Shown piece by piece: positions 24,085 through 34,007 of a DNA stretch of 64,000 nucleotides. The notes beneath the pieces are model-generated. The model had not been told where the DNA came from, searched no databases, and was given only the letters and a program-made list of their open reading frames with translations. The translations under genes and the position numbers were made by a program. Positions within the stretch are counted from its first letter, which is position 1; each line of letters starts with the position of its first letter. The DNA is from Gordonia insulae (lineage in GTDB: Bacteria > Actinomycetota > Actinomycetes > Mycobacteriales > Mycobacteriaceae): the NCBI RefSeq assembly GCF_003855095.1, contig NZ_CP033972.1, positions 1,240,001-1,304,000 of the forward strand. Reading direction: 5' to 3'.

Positions 24085-25215
24085 ATGACCTCCGCCGATC
24101 CGTCGCCCACCGGCGACAGCGGGTCTGCGTCACCGACGATCGGTGTCGAGGAGGAGTTCATCCTGGTCGACCGCACCACCGGGCATCCCGTGGACCGCAA
24201 TCGAGAGGTGGCCGCGGCGGCCGCACGTCGCGGTGTCGATCTGGACCTCGAACTCACGTCGTGTCAGGTGGAGATCGCCACCTCGATCTGTTCGAGCAGC
24301 CGGGACGTCGCGTCCGAACTGCGCCATCTCCGCTCCGTCGTCGCCGACGCCGCCGACGAGGTCGGGGTCGGGGTGATCGCCGCCGGGGTGCCGCCTACCG
24401 TGCCCGACCACTTCCCCATCACCGACACGGATCGATATCGGCGGATCGGCCGGCAGTTCGGCATGCTCGCCCACGAGCAGGGGATCTGCGGATGTCATAT
24501 CCACATCGGGGTCCCCGATCGGGACATCGCCGTGGAGGTCGGCAACCGACTCCGCGCACGGCTGCCGGCACTGCTTGCACTGTCCGCCAATTCGGCGATC
24601 TACCGCGACGCAGACACCGGTCATGCGAGTTGGCGGTCGATCTTGTGGTCACGGTGGCCGGCGGCGGGACCTCCGCCACATCTGCGCTCCCGCGAGCATT
24701 TCGAAGACCTCGTGGCGATGTTCGTGTCGAGCGGCGCCATTCTCGACGACCACATGGTCTATTGGGACATCCGGCCGTCAGATCATCTGCCCACCATCGA
24801 GATCCGGGTGGGAGACGTGCAGTCACGCGTCAGCGAGACGGTCGTCCTCGCCACCCTGGTCCGCGCACTGGTGATGCATTCGGTGGATCAGATCGCCGAG
24901 GGCGGGAACCCGCCTCCACCCGTTGACGCCGACATCCTCGCCGCCGCATTGTGGAAGGCGGCGCACGACGGTCTCGACGGGGACGGGATCGACGTCGGCA
25001 CGTGCCGGGCCGTCGGTGCGCGCGACATGATCGCTGCACTCGTCGCCGATGTCGGATCGCAACTCGACGTCCTCGGCGACCGTGCCATGGTCGATCACGC
25101 TCTGAAAGGTCTGGTCGACAACGGAAATGGGGCCACTCGCCAGCGCAGATCGTTCGGCGACGGTGCGACATCTCGCGACATCGTCGCGGAAGCGGCCCGC
25201 GAATTCACCCGCTGA
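24085..25215 (+). CDS. YbdK-type carboxylate-amine ligase (GCS2 family)
   Basis: A 376-residue ATP-dependent ligase related to glutamate-cysteine ligase 2. PTIGVEEEFILVDRTTGHPV at the N-terminus is the nucleotide/metal-binding signature, ELTSCQVEIATSICSS follows, and GICGCHIHIGVPDRDIAVEV and TIEIRVGDVQSRVSETVVLA complete the family motifs. Such enzymes join glutamate to Cys or other amines with weak activity. Preceded by AGGA at the ATG, 9 nt after the antiporter. Confidence 0.85.
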   Translation: MTSADPSPTGDSGSASPTIGVEEEFILVDRTTGHPVDRNREVAAAAARRGVDLDLELTSCQVEIATSICSSSRDVASELRHLRSVVADAADEVGVGVIAAGVPPTVPDHFPITDTDRYRRIGRQFGMLAHEQGICGCHIHIGVPDRDIAVEVGNRLRARLPALLALSANSAIYRDADTGHASWRSILWSRWPAAGPPPHLRSREHFEDLVAMFVSSGAILDDHMVYWDIRPSDHLPTIEIRVGDVQSRVSETVVLATLVRALVMHSVDQIAEGGNPPPPVDADILAAALWKAAHDGLDGDGIDVGTCRAVGARDMIAALVADVGSQLDVLGDRAMVDHALKGLVDNGNGATRQRRSFGDGATSRDIVAEAAREFTR

Positions 25216-25231
25216 GACCCGAGGGCCGGAG

Positions 25232-25663
25232 CTATCTCAGTGTGGCCCCGTACACGTGCGTCACGTCGAGCGTCATCAGTACCCGACGGTCGGCGACCAT
25301 CACGGCGCGGTACTCGTCCCAGTCCGGGTGCTCGCCGGCGCCGAGCCGGTAGTACTCGACGAGCGCGTCGACCTCGGGTCCGTCGGGGTCGGTAGTCGGC
25401 CCGGTCAACGTGACCGTTCCTTCGGCGGTCGCCCAGCTGTAGCCGTCGGGACTGGTGAACTCGATCGCCGCTCGCGGGTCGCGGCGGAGGTTCGCGGTCT
25501 TGGCGCGACCTTCCGTCATCGACACATGGATCTGATCGGCAGCACGGTCGTAGACCGCGGTGATCGGAGACATCTGCGGAAGGCCGTCCGACTTGATGGT
25601 CGCCAGGATGCCGAGCGTGCTGTCGGCGATCAGTGAGCGCGGATCGTAGGGAGCGTCGGTCAT
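25232..25663 (-). CDS. PPOX-class F420-dependent oxidoreductase
   Basis: A 143-residue split-barrel flavin/deazaflavin-binding protein. [20 protein letters not shown] and [39 protein letters not shown] and [15 protein letters not shown] follow the PPOX class F420-dependent family abundant in mycobacteria. The frame continues upstream to 25789, but the domain begins at 25663. Convergent with the ligase gene. Substrate unknown. Confidence 0.85.
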   Translation of the reverse strand: MTDAPYDPRSLIADSTLGILATIKSDGLPQMSPITAVYDRAADQIHVSMTEGRAKTANLRRDPRAAIEFTSPDGYSWATAEGTVTLTGPTTDPDGPEVDALVEYYRLGAGEHPDWDEYRAVMVADRRVLMTLDVTHVYGATLR

Positions 25664-25882
25664 GGTGATGCCAACCGGATCCGTGACGGCGGCATTCCAC
25701 CGGACGAGACGGAGGCCCGCCGACCAGCGCTTCCGTGTTCCCACGCGTCCGACATCACGTCGCCGAGAGGTCACCGCGACCGACGTCACGACGCTGTGGC
25801 GGCGCTTCGCCCGCCTCGACGCGCATTCCGATTCGGAGACAGGGAGTACGCAAACGCCGTCGACGGATCTATCGTGGCCGAC

Positions 25883-27609
25883 ATGACAACCGGAACCGAC
25901 TCCACCCCAGCCCCCGGCACCGATGTCGACATCAAACCCCGCAGCCGCGACGTCACCGACGGCCTGGAGAAGACCGCCGCGCGTGGCATGCTCCGGGCGG
26001 TCGGGATGGGCGACGACGACTGGGCCAAGCCACAGATCGGCGTCGGGTCGTCGTGGAACGAGATCACACCCTGCAACCTGTCACTGGACCGGTTGGCCAA
26101 GGCCGTGAAGGAGGGCGTGTTCGCCGCGGGTGGATATCCCCTCGAGTTCGGCACCATCTCCGTCTCCGACGGGATCTCGATGGGCCACGAGGGCATGCAC
26201 TTCTCGCTGGTCTCCCGTGAGGTGATCGCCGACAGCGTCGAGACCGTCATGAGCGCCGAACGCCTCGATGGTTCGGTGTTGCTCGCCGGGTGCGACAAGT
26301 CGCTGCCGGGCATGTTGATGGCTGCCGCGCGGCTCGACCTCGCCAACGTCTTCCTCTACGCCGGGTCGACACTGCCCGGGTACGCCACGCTGTCGGACGG
26401 CTCCGAACACCAGGTGACGATCATCGATGCGTTCGAGGCCGTGGGTGCCTGTTCGCGCGGACTGATGAGTCAGGCCGACGTCGACACCATCGAACGTGCC
26501 ATCTGCCCCGGCGAGGGCGCCTGCGGCGGCATGTACACCGCCAACACCATGGCGAGCGCCGCCGAGGCCATGGGGATGTCACTACCGGGCAGCGCGGCCC
26601 CGCCGGCCCCGGACCGACGTCGCGACCGGTACGCGCGGGAGAGCGGTGAGGCCGTCGTGGGGATGCTGCGGCGCGGCATCACGGCCCGCGACATCATGAC
26701 CAAGGAGGCGTTCGAGAATGCGATCGCCGTCGTGATGGCATTCGGTGGGTCGACCAACGCGGTCCTGCATCTGCTCGCGATCGCCCACGAAGCCGAGATC
26801 GAACTGTCGCTCGACGACTTCTCCCGCATCGGGTCCCGGGTCCCGCACCTCGCCGACGTCAAACCGTTCGGCAAGCACGTCATGACCGACGTCGATCGCA
26901 TCGGCGGCGTTCCGGTCGTCATGAAGGCACTGCTCGACGCCGGACTCCTGCACGGCGACTGCCTCACCGTCACGGGGCAGACGGTCGCCGAAAATCTCGC
27001 GCACATCGCGCCCCCGATCCGGACGGACTCGTCCTCCGGGCGACCTCGTCACCGATCCATCCGACCGGTGGGATCACCATCCTCAAGGGCTCGCTCGCAC
27101 CGGAAGGCGCGGTGGTGAAGTCGGCCGGCTTCGATTCCGACGTCTTCGAGGGTGTGGCAAGGGTTTTCGACCGCGAGCGATCGGCGATGGATGCGCTGGA
27201 GGACGGCACCATCACTGCCGGCGACGTGGTGGTGATCCGCTATGAGGGCCCCAAGGGCGGACCCGGCATGCGCGAGATGCTGGCGATCACCGGTGCCATC
27301 AAAGGCGCGGGACTCGGCAAGGATGTGCTGCTCATGACCGATGGGCGCTTCTCGGGTGGCACCACCGGACTGTGTGTCGGCCATGTGGCCCCGGAGGCCG
27401 TCGACGGCGGCCCGATCGCGCTGGTGGAGAACGGCGACCGCATCCGCCTCGACGTCGGCACCGGGACACTCGACCTCTTGGTCGACGACGACGAATTACA
27501 GAAGCGCGCATCAGGTTTCACACCGTTGCCCCCGCGGTACACGCGTGGCGTGCTGGCCAAGTACTCGAAGCTGGTCACCTCCGCGTCGCGGGGAGCGGTG
27601 TGCGGATGA
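25883..27609 (+). pseudogene. ilvD: Dihydroxy-acid dehydratase, broken by a one-base frameshift
   Basis: The Fe-S dehydratase of valine, leucine and isoleucine synthesis. The first part (25883 to about 27010) has [40 protein letters not shown] and [20 protein letters not shown] (cluster Cys), and SLPGSAAPP. The frame then breaks at a run of five C at 27011-27015. Adding one C restores [12 protein letters not shown] and the rest, including KGGPGMREM and [12 protein letters not shown], to the stop at 27609. Combined length would be 575 aa, normal for IlvD. It may be a sequencing error or a real loss; a true knockout would make the cell auxotrophic unless a second copy exists. Confidence 0.85.
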
Positions 27610-27645
27610 CGCCGAGGAGCGAGGTTCCGATTCCGGGCGACACCG

Positions 27646-28878
27646 GTGGCTAGGGACAACGTCGTCGCCATCGTGCAGGCCGGCGGACGTGGATCGCGGA
27701 TGGAGGTGCTCACCGAGCGTCGAGCGAAACCCGCCCTGCCGTTCGGTGGCAACTACCAGTTGATCGATTTCTCGCTCTCGAATCTGCACCACAGTGGCAT
27801 CGACGAGGTCTGGTTGTGCGTGCAGTACGAGGCCGACTCCCTACTGCAGGAGGTCGCGGGCGGTCGGCCGTGGGATCTCGACCGGACCCGCGGTGGCCTG
27901 CGCATGGTGCTGCCCGAGGAGTCCGACAACGCCTCCACGGAGGACGGATTCGCCACCGGCAATGCCGACCTGTTGTATCGGATACGCGATCGCATCGCAG
28001 ACAGGGCACCCGAGGCGGTGATCGTGATGAGCGCCGATCACGTCTACGACTTCGACCTGTCCGACGCGCTCGCCACGCACCGAGCGTCCGACGCCGAATG
28101 CACGATCGTCACGACGACGTGTGCCCTCGAGGAAGCGGCGGCGCATGCGACGGTCCGGTCGCGCCGCGACGGCACGGTCACCGGATTCGAGTACAAACCG
28201 GAACACCCGACGACCAGGGTCATCGCCGCCGAGATCTTCGTGTACGACCCACGCGTCCTGGTCGCGGCCCTCGAAGAGCTGTACGGGCATACGGTCGACG
28301 GCTCCGACGACGAGAACGACACCGGGCTGGGCGATTTCGGTGACCATCTGGTGCCGTGGTTCGTGGCGCGCGGGCGCACGGTCACCCATGCGCTCCCCGG
28401 CTATTGGATCGACGCCGGGCGCCCGGAGACCTATCTGAAGGCGCATCGGGATCTGGTCGAGGGCACCATCGACCTCTTCCGACCGAGCTGGCCGATCCTC
28501 ACCAGGCAGCCCCAACGCAATGCGGCGCGCATCGACGCCGGGGCGGTCGTCGCGGACTCCTTGATCTCCAGCGGCGCACGGGTGTCCGGCACAGTCCGGC
28601 GCAGTGTGCTCGGACCCGGGGTCATCGTCGAGCGTGGTGCGGACATCACTGACTCGATCATCTTCTCCGACACCGTGGTCCGCCGGGGCGCACGCGTCTC
28701 GTGGTCCATCGTGGACGAACGGGTCCGGATCGGTGAGGACGCGCGGGTGGGCGGCCGACCGCGGACCCGGCCGGTGCCCACCGACCGGATCACCCTGGTC
28801 GGCATGGACACCTTGATCACTCGTGGAGCCCGGGTCCCGCTCGGCACCCGGATCGGTGCCGGATCACGGTGGTCGTGA
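27646..28878 (+). CDS. Glucose-1-phosphate adenylyltransferase-like protein (GlgC family)
   Basis: A 410-residue sugar-nucleotidyltransferase. VQAGGRGSRMEVLTERRAKP then ALPFGGNYQLIDFSLSN is the GlgC substrate-binding start, VIVMSADHVYDFD the catalytic Asp strand, and GYWIDAGRPETYLKAHRDL the sugar-binding region. The C-terminal third is a left-handed beta-helix of hexapeptide-like repeats. GlgC makes ADP-glucose for glycogen or trehalose; this one is divergent enough that another sugar nucleotide is possible. The GTG start has no obvious ribosome site. It starts 36 nt after the ilvD stop. Confidence 0.75.
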   Translation: MARDNVVAIVQAGGRGSRMEVLTERRAKPALPFGGNYQLIDFSLSNLHHSGIDEVWLCVQYEADSLLQEVAGGRPWDLDRTRGGLRMVLPEESDNASTEDGFATGNADLLYRIRDRIADRAPEAVIVMSADHVYDFDLSDALATHRASDAECTIVTTTCALEEAAAHATVRSRRDGTVTGFEYKPEHPTTRVIAAEIFVYDPRVLVAALEELYGHTVDGSDDENDTGLGDFGDHLVPWFVARGRTVTHALPGYWIDAGRPETYLKAHRDLVEGTIDLFRPSWPILTRQPQRNAARIDAGAVVADSLISSGARVSGTVRRSVLGPGVIVERGADITDSIIFSDTVVRRGARVSWSIVDERVRIGEDARVGGRPRTRPVPTDRITLVGMDTLITRGARVPLGTRIGAGSRWS

Positions 28879-28894
28879 CTCGTCCGGGCACACC

Positions 28895-29332
28895 TCAATC
28901 GAGGCAGAACTCGTTGCCCTCCGGGTCACGCATCACGATGTGACCGGACTCCAACGGCGGCGCGGGCTCACGCCGCTCGACGCGTGTCGCGCCGAGTGCC
29001 ACGAGACGTTCGCAGGCTGTCTCCAGAGCCGCCATCCGTTCGTCCCCGTCGGCGCCGGGCGCCGCCCGCACGTCGAGGTGGACGCGATTCTTGGCCGTCT
29101 TGCCCTCGGGCACGCGCTGGAAGAAGATCCGCGGGCCGTCGTCGTCCGGGTCGATCAACGCCGACGCATCGTTTCGTCGTTCCGGGGGTATGCCGAACGC
29201 CTCCAGCGCCGCGTCCCAGCTCTCGAAGCCCGGGGGCGGGTCCTGGATCCGGTAACCGAGCACCTCCGCCCAGAAGCCGGCCAGCGTCGCCGGATCCGCG
29301 CAGTCGAACGTCACCTGAATCTCACGTGCCAT
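28895..29332 (-). CDS. VOC-family protein (Glyoxalase_6 type)
   Basis: A 145-residue protein: IQVTFDCADPATLAGFWAEV at the start, KTAKNRVHLDVRAAPGADGD in the middle, and SGHIVMRDPEGNEFCLD at the end are standard for the actinobacterial VOC subgroup of unknown substrate. Ribosome site AAAGGAG lies 6 nt before the ATG. Convergent with the glgC-like gene and divergent from the FKBP lipoprotein gene; monocistronic. Confidence 0.85.
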   Translation of the reverse strand: MAREIQVTFDCADPATLAGFWAEVLGYRIQDPPPGFESWDAALEAFGIPPERRNDASALIDPDDDGPRIFFQRVPEGKTAKNRVHLDVRAAPGADGDERMAALETACERLVALGATRVERREPAPPLESGHIVMRDPEGNEFCLD

Positions 29333-29434
29333 CGTTCTCTCCTTTGATCGAGCGGATGAACCCAGCGTGACAGGCGTTGAGGACAGCCATGGTCCGTTAT
29401 CGTCGCCGATACCGCCTTGGGTAGCGTTACACGG

Positions 29435-30031
29435 ATGAACCTCCGCCGTGGCGCCCTCGTGTCCCTCTCGACGCTCGCGCTGACAGTGAGCCTCTCCGCG
29501 TGCAGCTCGAGCTCGGATTCGCCGTCGGACTCCACCGGCACCGGCACAGCTGCGGCCTCCGCGGCCGCCACGAGTTGCCCGACCGCGGCCCCGCAGGGAT
29601 CGCCGTCACCGCAGTGGGAGTTGAGCGGCACCACCGGCAAGATCGCGGTCACCGGGTCCACGGACTCGACGGCGCCGGCGATCGACGTCACCGCCCCGTT
29701 CTCGGTCAGCCAGACACAGGTCCACACGCTCCAGGCCGGTGACGGTCCGGTCGTGCCCGAGACGGCCACGGTGTCGGTCTGCTACGAGGGCGTCAACGGT
29801 CGCGACGGCAAGGTCTTCGACAGCAGCTATGAACGCGGAACCCCGGCGGAGTTCCCCCTCGACGGCGTCGTGACCGGTTTCAAGAAGGCCATCGCCGGAC
29901 AGACCGTCGGGTCCACCGTCGCCGTGGCCATGGCGCCCGAGGACGGCTATCCCGACGGCATGCCCGACGCCGGGATCGAGAAGGGCGACAGCCTCGTGTT
30001 CGCGCTCAAGATCCTGTCGGCACAGGACTGA
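29435..30031 (+). CDS. FKBP-type peptidyl-prolyl isomerase lipoprotein
   Basis: A 198-residue lipoprotein. The signal ends at lipobox LSAC (Cys about 22), followed by a Ser/Thr/Ala linker. The C-terminal domain (about 85-198) has TATVSVCYEGVNGRDGKVFD, EFPLDGVVTGFKKAIAGQTV, VAMAPEDGYPDG and DSLVFALKIL, the FKBP fold with its proline-binding aromatic positions. It likely assists folding of exported proteins at the outer membrane-facing side. The Met at 29435 begins a normal signal; an upstream Met six codons earlier is less likely. Confidence 0.87.
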   Translation: MNLRRGALVSLSTLALTVSLSACSSSSDSPSDSTGTGTAAASAAATSCPTAAPQGSPSPQWELSGTTGKIAVTGSTDSTAPAIDVTAPFSVSQTQVHTLQAGDGPVVPETATVSVCYEGVNGRDGKVFDSSYERGTPAEFPLDGVVTGFKKAIAGQTVGSTVAVAMAPEDGYPDGMPDAGIEKGDSLVFALKILSAQD

Positions 30032-30060
30032 GACGCACACGGGTCACCTTTCCGCGCATC

Positions 30061-30951
30061 TCACCCACCGTCGGGGGCACCCTCCGCTTCCGCGACGGCG
30101 CGTCGGGCCTGCCTGACACGGTCGAGTGCATCGTCGAGACCCTGTGCAGCCGTGCGCTGTTCGTCGTCGGCGACATCGACCTGACGACGCGCGAAGCGGA
30201 GTTCGGCGTCACAGGTGGCGAGTTCCGCGCGTAGTCGGTCGGCCTGCTCGACGAGCTCGTCCACGCGTTGCACAGCGGCGGCGCGTTCGCGATCACGTTC
30301 CGCGAGCTTGCTCCGGGCTTCCTGTTCGGCAGCCGCCACGGTGGCGAGTACCGCGGCGGCCGCGGCCACCCGGGTGGCGCGGCTCCGGTCGTCGTCGGTC
30401 GGGGCCGTGCCCTCCCCTGTCGCGACGTCGGTCGGATCTGGTCCGGTTTCTGCCGCGTCGGGGACGACGAATACCCCCGCCGGGCCGAAGCCGCTGTATT
30501 CGGCGGAGGTGACCAGGCGCCCGCGGCGCAGCGCGTCGGCCACCTCGGCATCGGCCACCGCTGCGCGAAGGGATTGACCGACCTCCCGGATCGCGTTGGC
30601 GGAGAGCGTGGTCCCGCGCGTCCTCGCCACATCCACCACTGCTGTCGTCGAGTCGGTGACGATCTGTTGCCGCAGCGTGGAGAGTTCCCGCAGTCGATCG
30701 GCCGATGATCTGCGCTGTGCCGCGAGCATCTGGTCCGCGAGATCCAGGACCGCGGCAACCCCGTCGGGGTCCTGCCGCGCCCACTGATTGATCGCCCACG
30801 CCACCTGCGTGGGTCGTCGCAGCACCGCGATCTCGCGGGCGAGCTCCGGGTCGCCGTTCGCCTTCGCCTCGGCGACGAGGTCCTTCCGCCGGCCGATGAA
30901 ATCGCCGGGATCGAGACCGTAGAGGTCGTCGGTGATCTCGTCGATGTCCAT
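30061..30951 (-). CDS. Hypothetical coiled-coil protein, 296 aa
   Basis: Not assigned to a named family. Residues 1-125 contain DIDEITDDLYGLDPGDFIGR, KANGDPELAREIAVLRRPTQ and AWAINQWARQDPDG, a pattern seen in unannotated actinobacterial proteins. Residues 190-290 are a long Ala/Arg/Glu-rich coiled coil. No signal or membrane helix. It starts one nt after the stop of the GNAT gene (TAG then ATG), so the two are coexpressed. Confidence 0.7.
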   Translation of the reverse strand: MDIDEITDDLYGLDPGDFIGRRKDLVAEAKANGDPELAREIAVLRRPTQVAWAINQWARQDPDGVAAVLDLADQMLAAQRRSSADRLRELSTLRQQIVTDSTTAVVDVARTRGTTLSANAIREVGQSLRAAVADAEVADALRRGRLVTSAEYSGFGPAGVFVVPDAAETGPDPTDVATGEGTAPTDDDRSRATRVAAAAAVLATVAAAEQEARSKLAERDRERAAAVQRVDELVEQADRLRAELATCDAELRFARRQVDVADDEQRTAAQGLDDALDRVRQARRAVAEAEGAPDGG

Positions 30952-31773
30952 CTAGCGGATGCTCCCCGTCGTTGGTATCCGCACCCGTCGCCGTTCGCCG
31001 AACCTGCCGAATCCGATGCGCTGCAGGATCGGCGACGACGTCTGTTCCGCATGGACCAGGGCGAGCGTCGCACCGCGGCGACGACCGTCGAGCACGCGGT
31101 CGAGAATCAGACCGCGATAGACACCGCGACCGCGGTACTCGGGCAGCACGGCTGCGCCCCAGAGCCGGGCCACTTCGCCGGCCAATGAATACCCGCCGGC
31201 GCCGACCGGGATGCCGGCCACGGATGCGACGAAGAGACCCGGTTCGCCGTCGTCGTCATGTGCCGACTCCGGATCCTGCAGGACCGGTGAGCGGAATCCC
31301 CACGCATCGGTCGAGACGCGATCGAATGCGGCGAGACCGTGCGCGTCGGTGACCCGGGTCGAGCCGACATCCGGTGGCATCGCGATCTGGCCGGCCATGT
31401 CCGGTCCGATCTCACATGCCAGGACGTCGATGACGGCGACGGTCCGCGCTCCCGACGCGTCCAGGAACTCGTTACCCAGCTCGGCCAGCGGCCCGGGTCC
31501 GATCGTCACCAGGACGTCGTGAGCGCCGTGGTCTGCTGCGATCCTGATCGCATTCGCAACGACCTGTTCCGGTTTCATCGGCGCGCCACGATAGTTGAGC
31601 AACGTGGCCTCGCCATCCTGCTGATAGAACTCGTGGTCGTCGACAACGAAGTACTCCGACCCGGGCGGATGCCACGACGACCGCCATGCCGCCGACTCCC
31701 CTCGCACCGCGTCCGGAGTCCAGTTGACGCGATTCGACGCGCGTTCACGACTCATGTTGCGCTGCACGATCAT
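30952..31773 (-). CDS. GNAT-family N-acetyltransferase
   Basis: About 273 residues. The C-terminal 100 form the GNAT fold: LFVASVAGIPVGAGGYSLAG, then the acetyl-CoA loop LPEYRGRGVYRGLILDRVLD (R-G-x-G type), and LALVHAEQTSSPILQRIGFG. An N-terminal domain (residues 1-150) is less conserved. The long upstream frame to 32688 is only a shadow of the LysE gene. The ATG at 31773 was taken; 31755 is an alternative. Substrate unknown. Confidence 0.78.
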   Translation of the reverse strand: MIVQRNMSRERASNRVNWTPDAVRGESAAWRSSWHPPGSEYFVVDDHEFYQQDGEATLLNYRGAPMKPEQVVANAIRIAADHGAHDVLVTIGPGPLAELGNEFLDASGARTVAVIDVLACEIGPDMAGQIAMPPDVGSTRVTDAHGLAAFDRVSTDAWGFRSPVLQDPESAHDDDGEPGLFVASVAGIPVGAGGYSLAGEVARLWGAAVLPEYRGRGVYRGLILDRVLDGRRRGATLALVHAEQTSSPILQRIGFGRFGERRRVRIPTTGSIR

Positions 31774-31992
31774 CCGATCCGAGACCGTCGTATCCGGTCC
31801 GGACCCGTCAGCCCACTCCGGCGATGAGTCCGCATGCCGAGTCCGGCGAACGAGTCGGTCGCCGAGTTGAGCACCATGGCCATTGTCGATCTCCTTGTCG
31901 TCGACGTCAGGGTACGACGAACCGACAGCGCCGGGCGACGGCCTCGGGCGACCGACTCCGGCGTCGCGCAGGCGGCTCTCTACCCTCGAGCC

Positions 31993-32613
31993 GTGCAGAT
32001 CTCGACCTGGGTGGCCCTCCTGACGGCGTGTCTGCTCATCAGTTTCACGCCGGGCGCAGGGGCGATCAACACGATGAGCAACGCGCTCAATGTGGGGTTC
32101 CGTCGCGCGATCTGGGGCGTGCTCGGCCAGCAGGCGGCGCTGCTCATCCAGCTCCTGGTCGTGGCCGCGGGCCTCGGTGTGGTGATCGCCGGATCGCCCA
32201 CGGCCTTCGCGGTCATCCGATACCTGGGCGCGGCCTATCTGGTCTATCTGGGTGTCCGACAGTTCCTGCGGCGCCCGGATATGTCCGACCAGGCCGCCGA
32301 GACCCTGGCCACGGAGTCGGGATGGTCGATGTTCGTCCGAGGCCTGTGGGTGAATCTGCTCAACCCCAAGGCGATCGTGTTCCTGCTGGCGTTCATCCCC
32401 GGGTTCGTACGTACCGACCAATCCCTGACCGGTCAGTACGCGATCATCGCGGTGACGATCGTCGTCGTCGATATCACCGTCATGTGGTTCTTCTTCGCAG
32501 TGGTCGCGCGCGGGTTCCGCCGGCTCACCGGCAGCGAGCGCGGCCAGCGCAATCTGAATCGACTGTTCGGCACGCTCTTCGTCGCGGTCGGGATCATGCT
32601 GGCCGTGCTCTGA
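31993..32613 (+). CDS. LysE/RhtB-family amino-acid exporter
   Basis: A 206-residue membrane protein with about six helices. LLISFTPGAGAINTMSNALN is the conserved N-terminal signature, followed by RYLGAAYLVYLGVRQFLRR and LWVNLLNPKAIVFLLAFIPG (the NPK motif). It exports amino acids or small amines. The GTG at 31993 starts right at the first helix; the reading frame upstream overlaps the divergent GNAT promoter and is rejected. Confidence 0.85.
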   Translation: MQISTWVALLTACLLISFTPGAGAINTMSNALNVGFRRAIWGVLGQQAALLIQLLVVAAGLGVVIAGSPTAFAVIRYLGAAYLVYLGVRQFLRRPDMSDQAAETLATESGWSMFVRGLWVNLLNPKAIVFLLAFIPGFVRTDQSLTGQYAIIAVTIVVVDITVMWFFFAVVARGFRRLTGSERGQRNLNRLFGTLFVAVGIMLAVL

Positions 32614-32686
32614 GCGCGGCCCCGTCGTCCCCTCGCGCGGGCACCACCGGTTGACACCATGTGCCCGGGGCGGGTACGCAGACCGC

Positions 32687-33583
32687 ATGGCAGTCGCGCC
32701 GACCTATCGGGAAACCCGTTACGACGAGGTGACCGTGTTGGCGTCGGCGAACGGCGGGGCGTTTCCGTACGGGAACTCGGTGGTGGTACGCGGGTCCGAG
32801 GCCACCCTCGTGATCGATCCGTCGCTGGAGGTCGACCACGATCCCGTGGACGCCGACGCCGTGATGGTCAGTCACGCACACGAGGACCACATCGCCGGTC
32901 TCCGACATTTCACCGGCGCGAAGTACGCGCATCACGCCGACGTCGCCGCCGTCCGGTCGCTCGCGGTACTGCTCGACGGCTACGGACTCACCCCAACAGA
33001 GCGGGCAGCGGTCACCGACGAGATCGGGGACCAATTCGGCTTGCCCGACGGTTTCCCGGAGTCCGAGGGGGTCGGTGACGGGCATGTGTTCGACCTCGGT
33101 GACGTGACCGCCACCGTCATCCACCTGCCCGGCCACACCGCCGGTCACTGCGGGGTCCTCGTCGAACCCACCGGGTTCCTGTACATCGCCGACGTCGACC
33201 TCACATCGTTCGGCCCGATGTACGGCGACGTCGGCAGCAGCGTCGAGGCCTATCTCGCATCCATCGAACGGGTACGCGCGATCGATGCGCGGTGGTACGG
33301 GACCTTCCACCAGAAGGGTGTGATCGACGGCCACGCGGAGGTCTCCCGCCGACTGGACGCCTTCGCTGCGGTGATCCACCGACGCGAGGATCGACTGCTG
33401 GCATTCCTCGATCGTCCGCGGACGCTGCCCGAGATCGCCGACCATCGCCTCGTCTACCGTCCGCACGTGGATCTGCCCTTCGTCGACGCCGTCGAACGAC
33501 GAACCGCCGAACTGCATCTCGAGCGTCTCATCGCGCACGGTCAGGTCGCCGTCACCGCCGAGCAGGCCTTCGTCTCCACCTGA
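32687..33583 (+). CDS. Metallo-beta-lactamase-fold hydrolase
   Basis: A 298-residue protein with the zinc motif VMVSHAHEDHIAGLRHF (H-x-H-x-D-H), a second His in LPGHTAGHCG, and FLYIADVDLTSFGPMYGD for the bridging Asp. C-terminal residues continue with a helical extension typical of MBL-fold thioesterase or glyoxalase II-like members. The ATG at 32687 was chosen over a longer frame from 32651. Likely a hydrolase of thioesters or lactones; substrate not evident. Confidence 0.82.
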   Translation: MAVAPTYRETRYDEVTVLASANGGAFPYGNSVVVRGSEATLVIDPSLEVDHDPVDADAVMVSHAHEDHIAGLRHFTGAKYAHHADVAAVRSLAVLLDGYGLTPTERAAVTDEIGDQFGLPDGFPESEGVGDGHVFDLGDVTATVIHLPGHTAGHCGVLVEPTGFLYIADVDLTSFGPMYGDVGSSVEAYLASIERVRAIDARWYGTFHQKGVIDGHAEVSRRLDAFAAVIHRREDRLLAFLDRPRTLPEIADHRLVYRPHVDLPFVDAVERRTAELHLERLIAHGQVAVTAEQAFVST

Positions 33584-33695
33584 AACGCCGCCCCCTGCCG
33601 ACGACTGCTGCAGAGGAGTCGGGACGCTCGGCGGCTTCGCACCGGTCTGCACAAAACAGGCCGATCGTCGGTGGGTCCGTGAAAGTATCGACGTC

Positions 33696-33923
33696 ATGAG
33701 CGAGCACACATATCGAGTCATCGAAGTCGTCGGCTCCTCCCCCGACGGAACCGACGCGGCCATCGCGAACGCGATCGCGCGCGTCTCCCAGACGACGCGC
33801 AACGTCGAATGGTTCGAGGTCACCGAGACCCGCGGCCACGTGGTCGACGGCGCGATCGGCCACATCCAGGTGACCCTCAAGGTGGGGTTCCGCATCGACC
33901 CCGCCGATGCCGTCGACGGCTGA
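33696..33923 (+). CDS. Dodecin flavin-storage protein
   Basis: A 75-residue protein whose sequence YRVIEVVGSSPDGTDAAIAN, RVSQTTRNVEWFEVTETRGH and IGHIQVTLKVGFRI matches dodecin throughout, including the Trp that stacks on flavin. Dodecins assemble into hollow dodecamers binding FMN/FAD or CoA. Standalone gene about 85 nt before furA. Confidence 0.92.
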   Translation: MSEHTYRVIEVVGSSPDGTDAAIANAIARVSQTTRNVEWFEVTETRGHVVDGAIGHIQVTLKVGFRIDPADAVDG

Positions 33924-33972
33924 CCGTCACCCGATACCGGATGCGACGATTCGTCTCAATCTGAGAGTTTTC

Positions 33973-34001
33973 CTGACTCAGTCCAGAAAAGCATGCATAC
34001 T
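33973..34001 (+). promoter_or_regulatory. furA promoter with leaderless start
   Basis: CTGACT (33973-33978) and CATACT (33996-34001) are separated by 17 nt, and the furA GTG begins 7 nt after the -10 box, so the transcript would start at or near the start codon. The TCCAGAAAAG stretch between the boxes resembles the AT-rich FurA site of mycobacterial furA-katG. Confidence 0.7.
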
Positions 34002-34007
34002 GTCCGT

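Noticed and set aside
27005..27020. Programmed frameshift in ilvD
   Set aside because: No slippery heptamer or structure is evident, and IlvD is not known to use one; a base loss or sequencing error is simpler.
32594..33895. 433-residue minus-strand frame over the metallo-beta-lactamase gene
   Set aside because: No start context or domain; the sense gene has the zinc motif.
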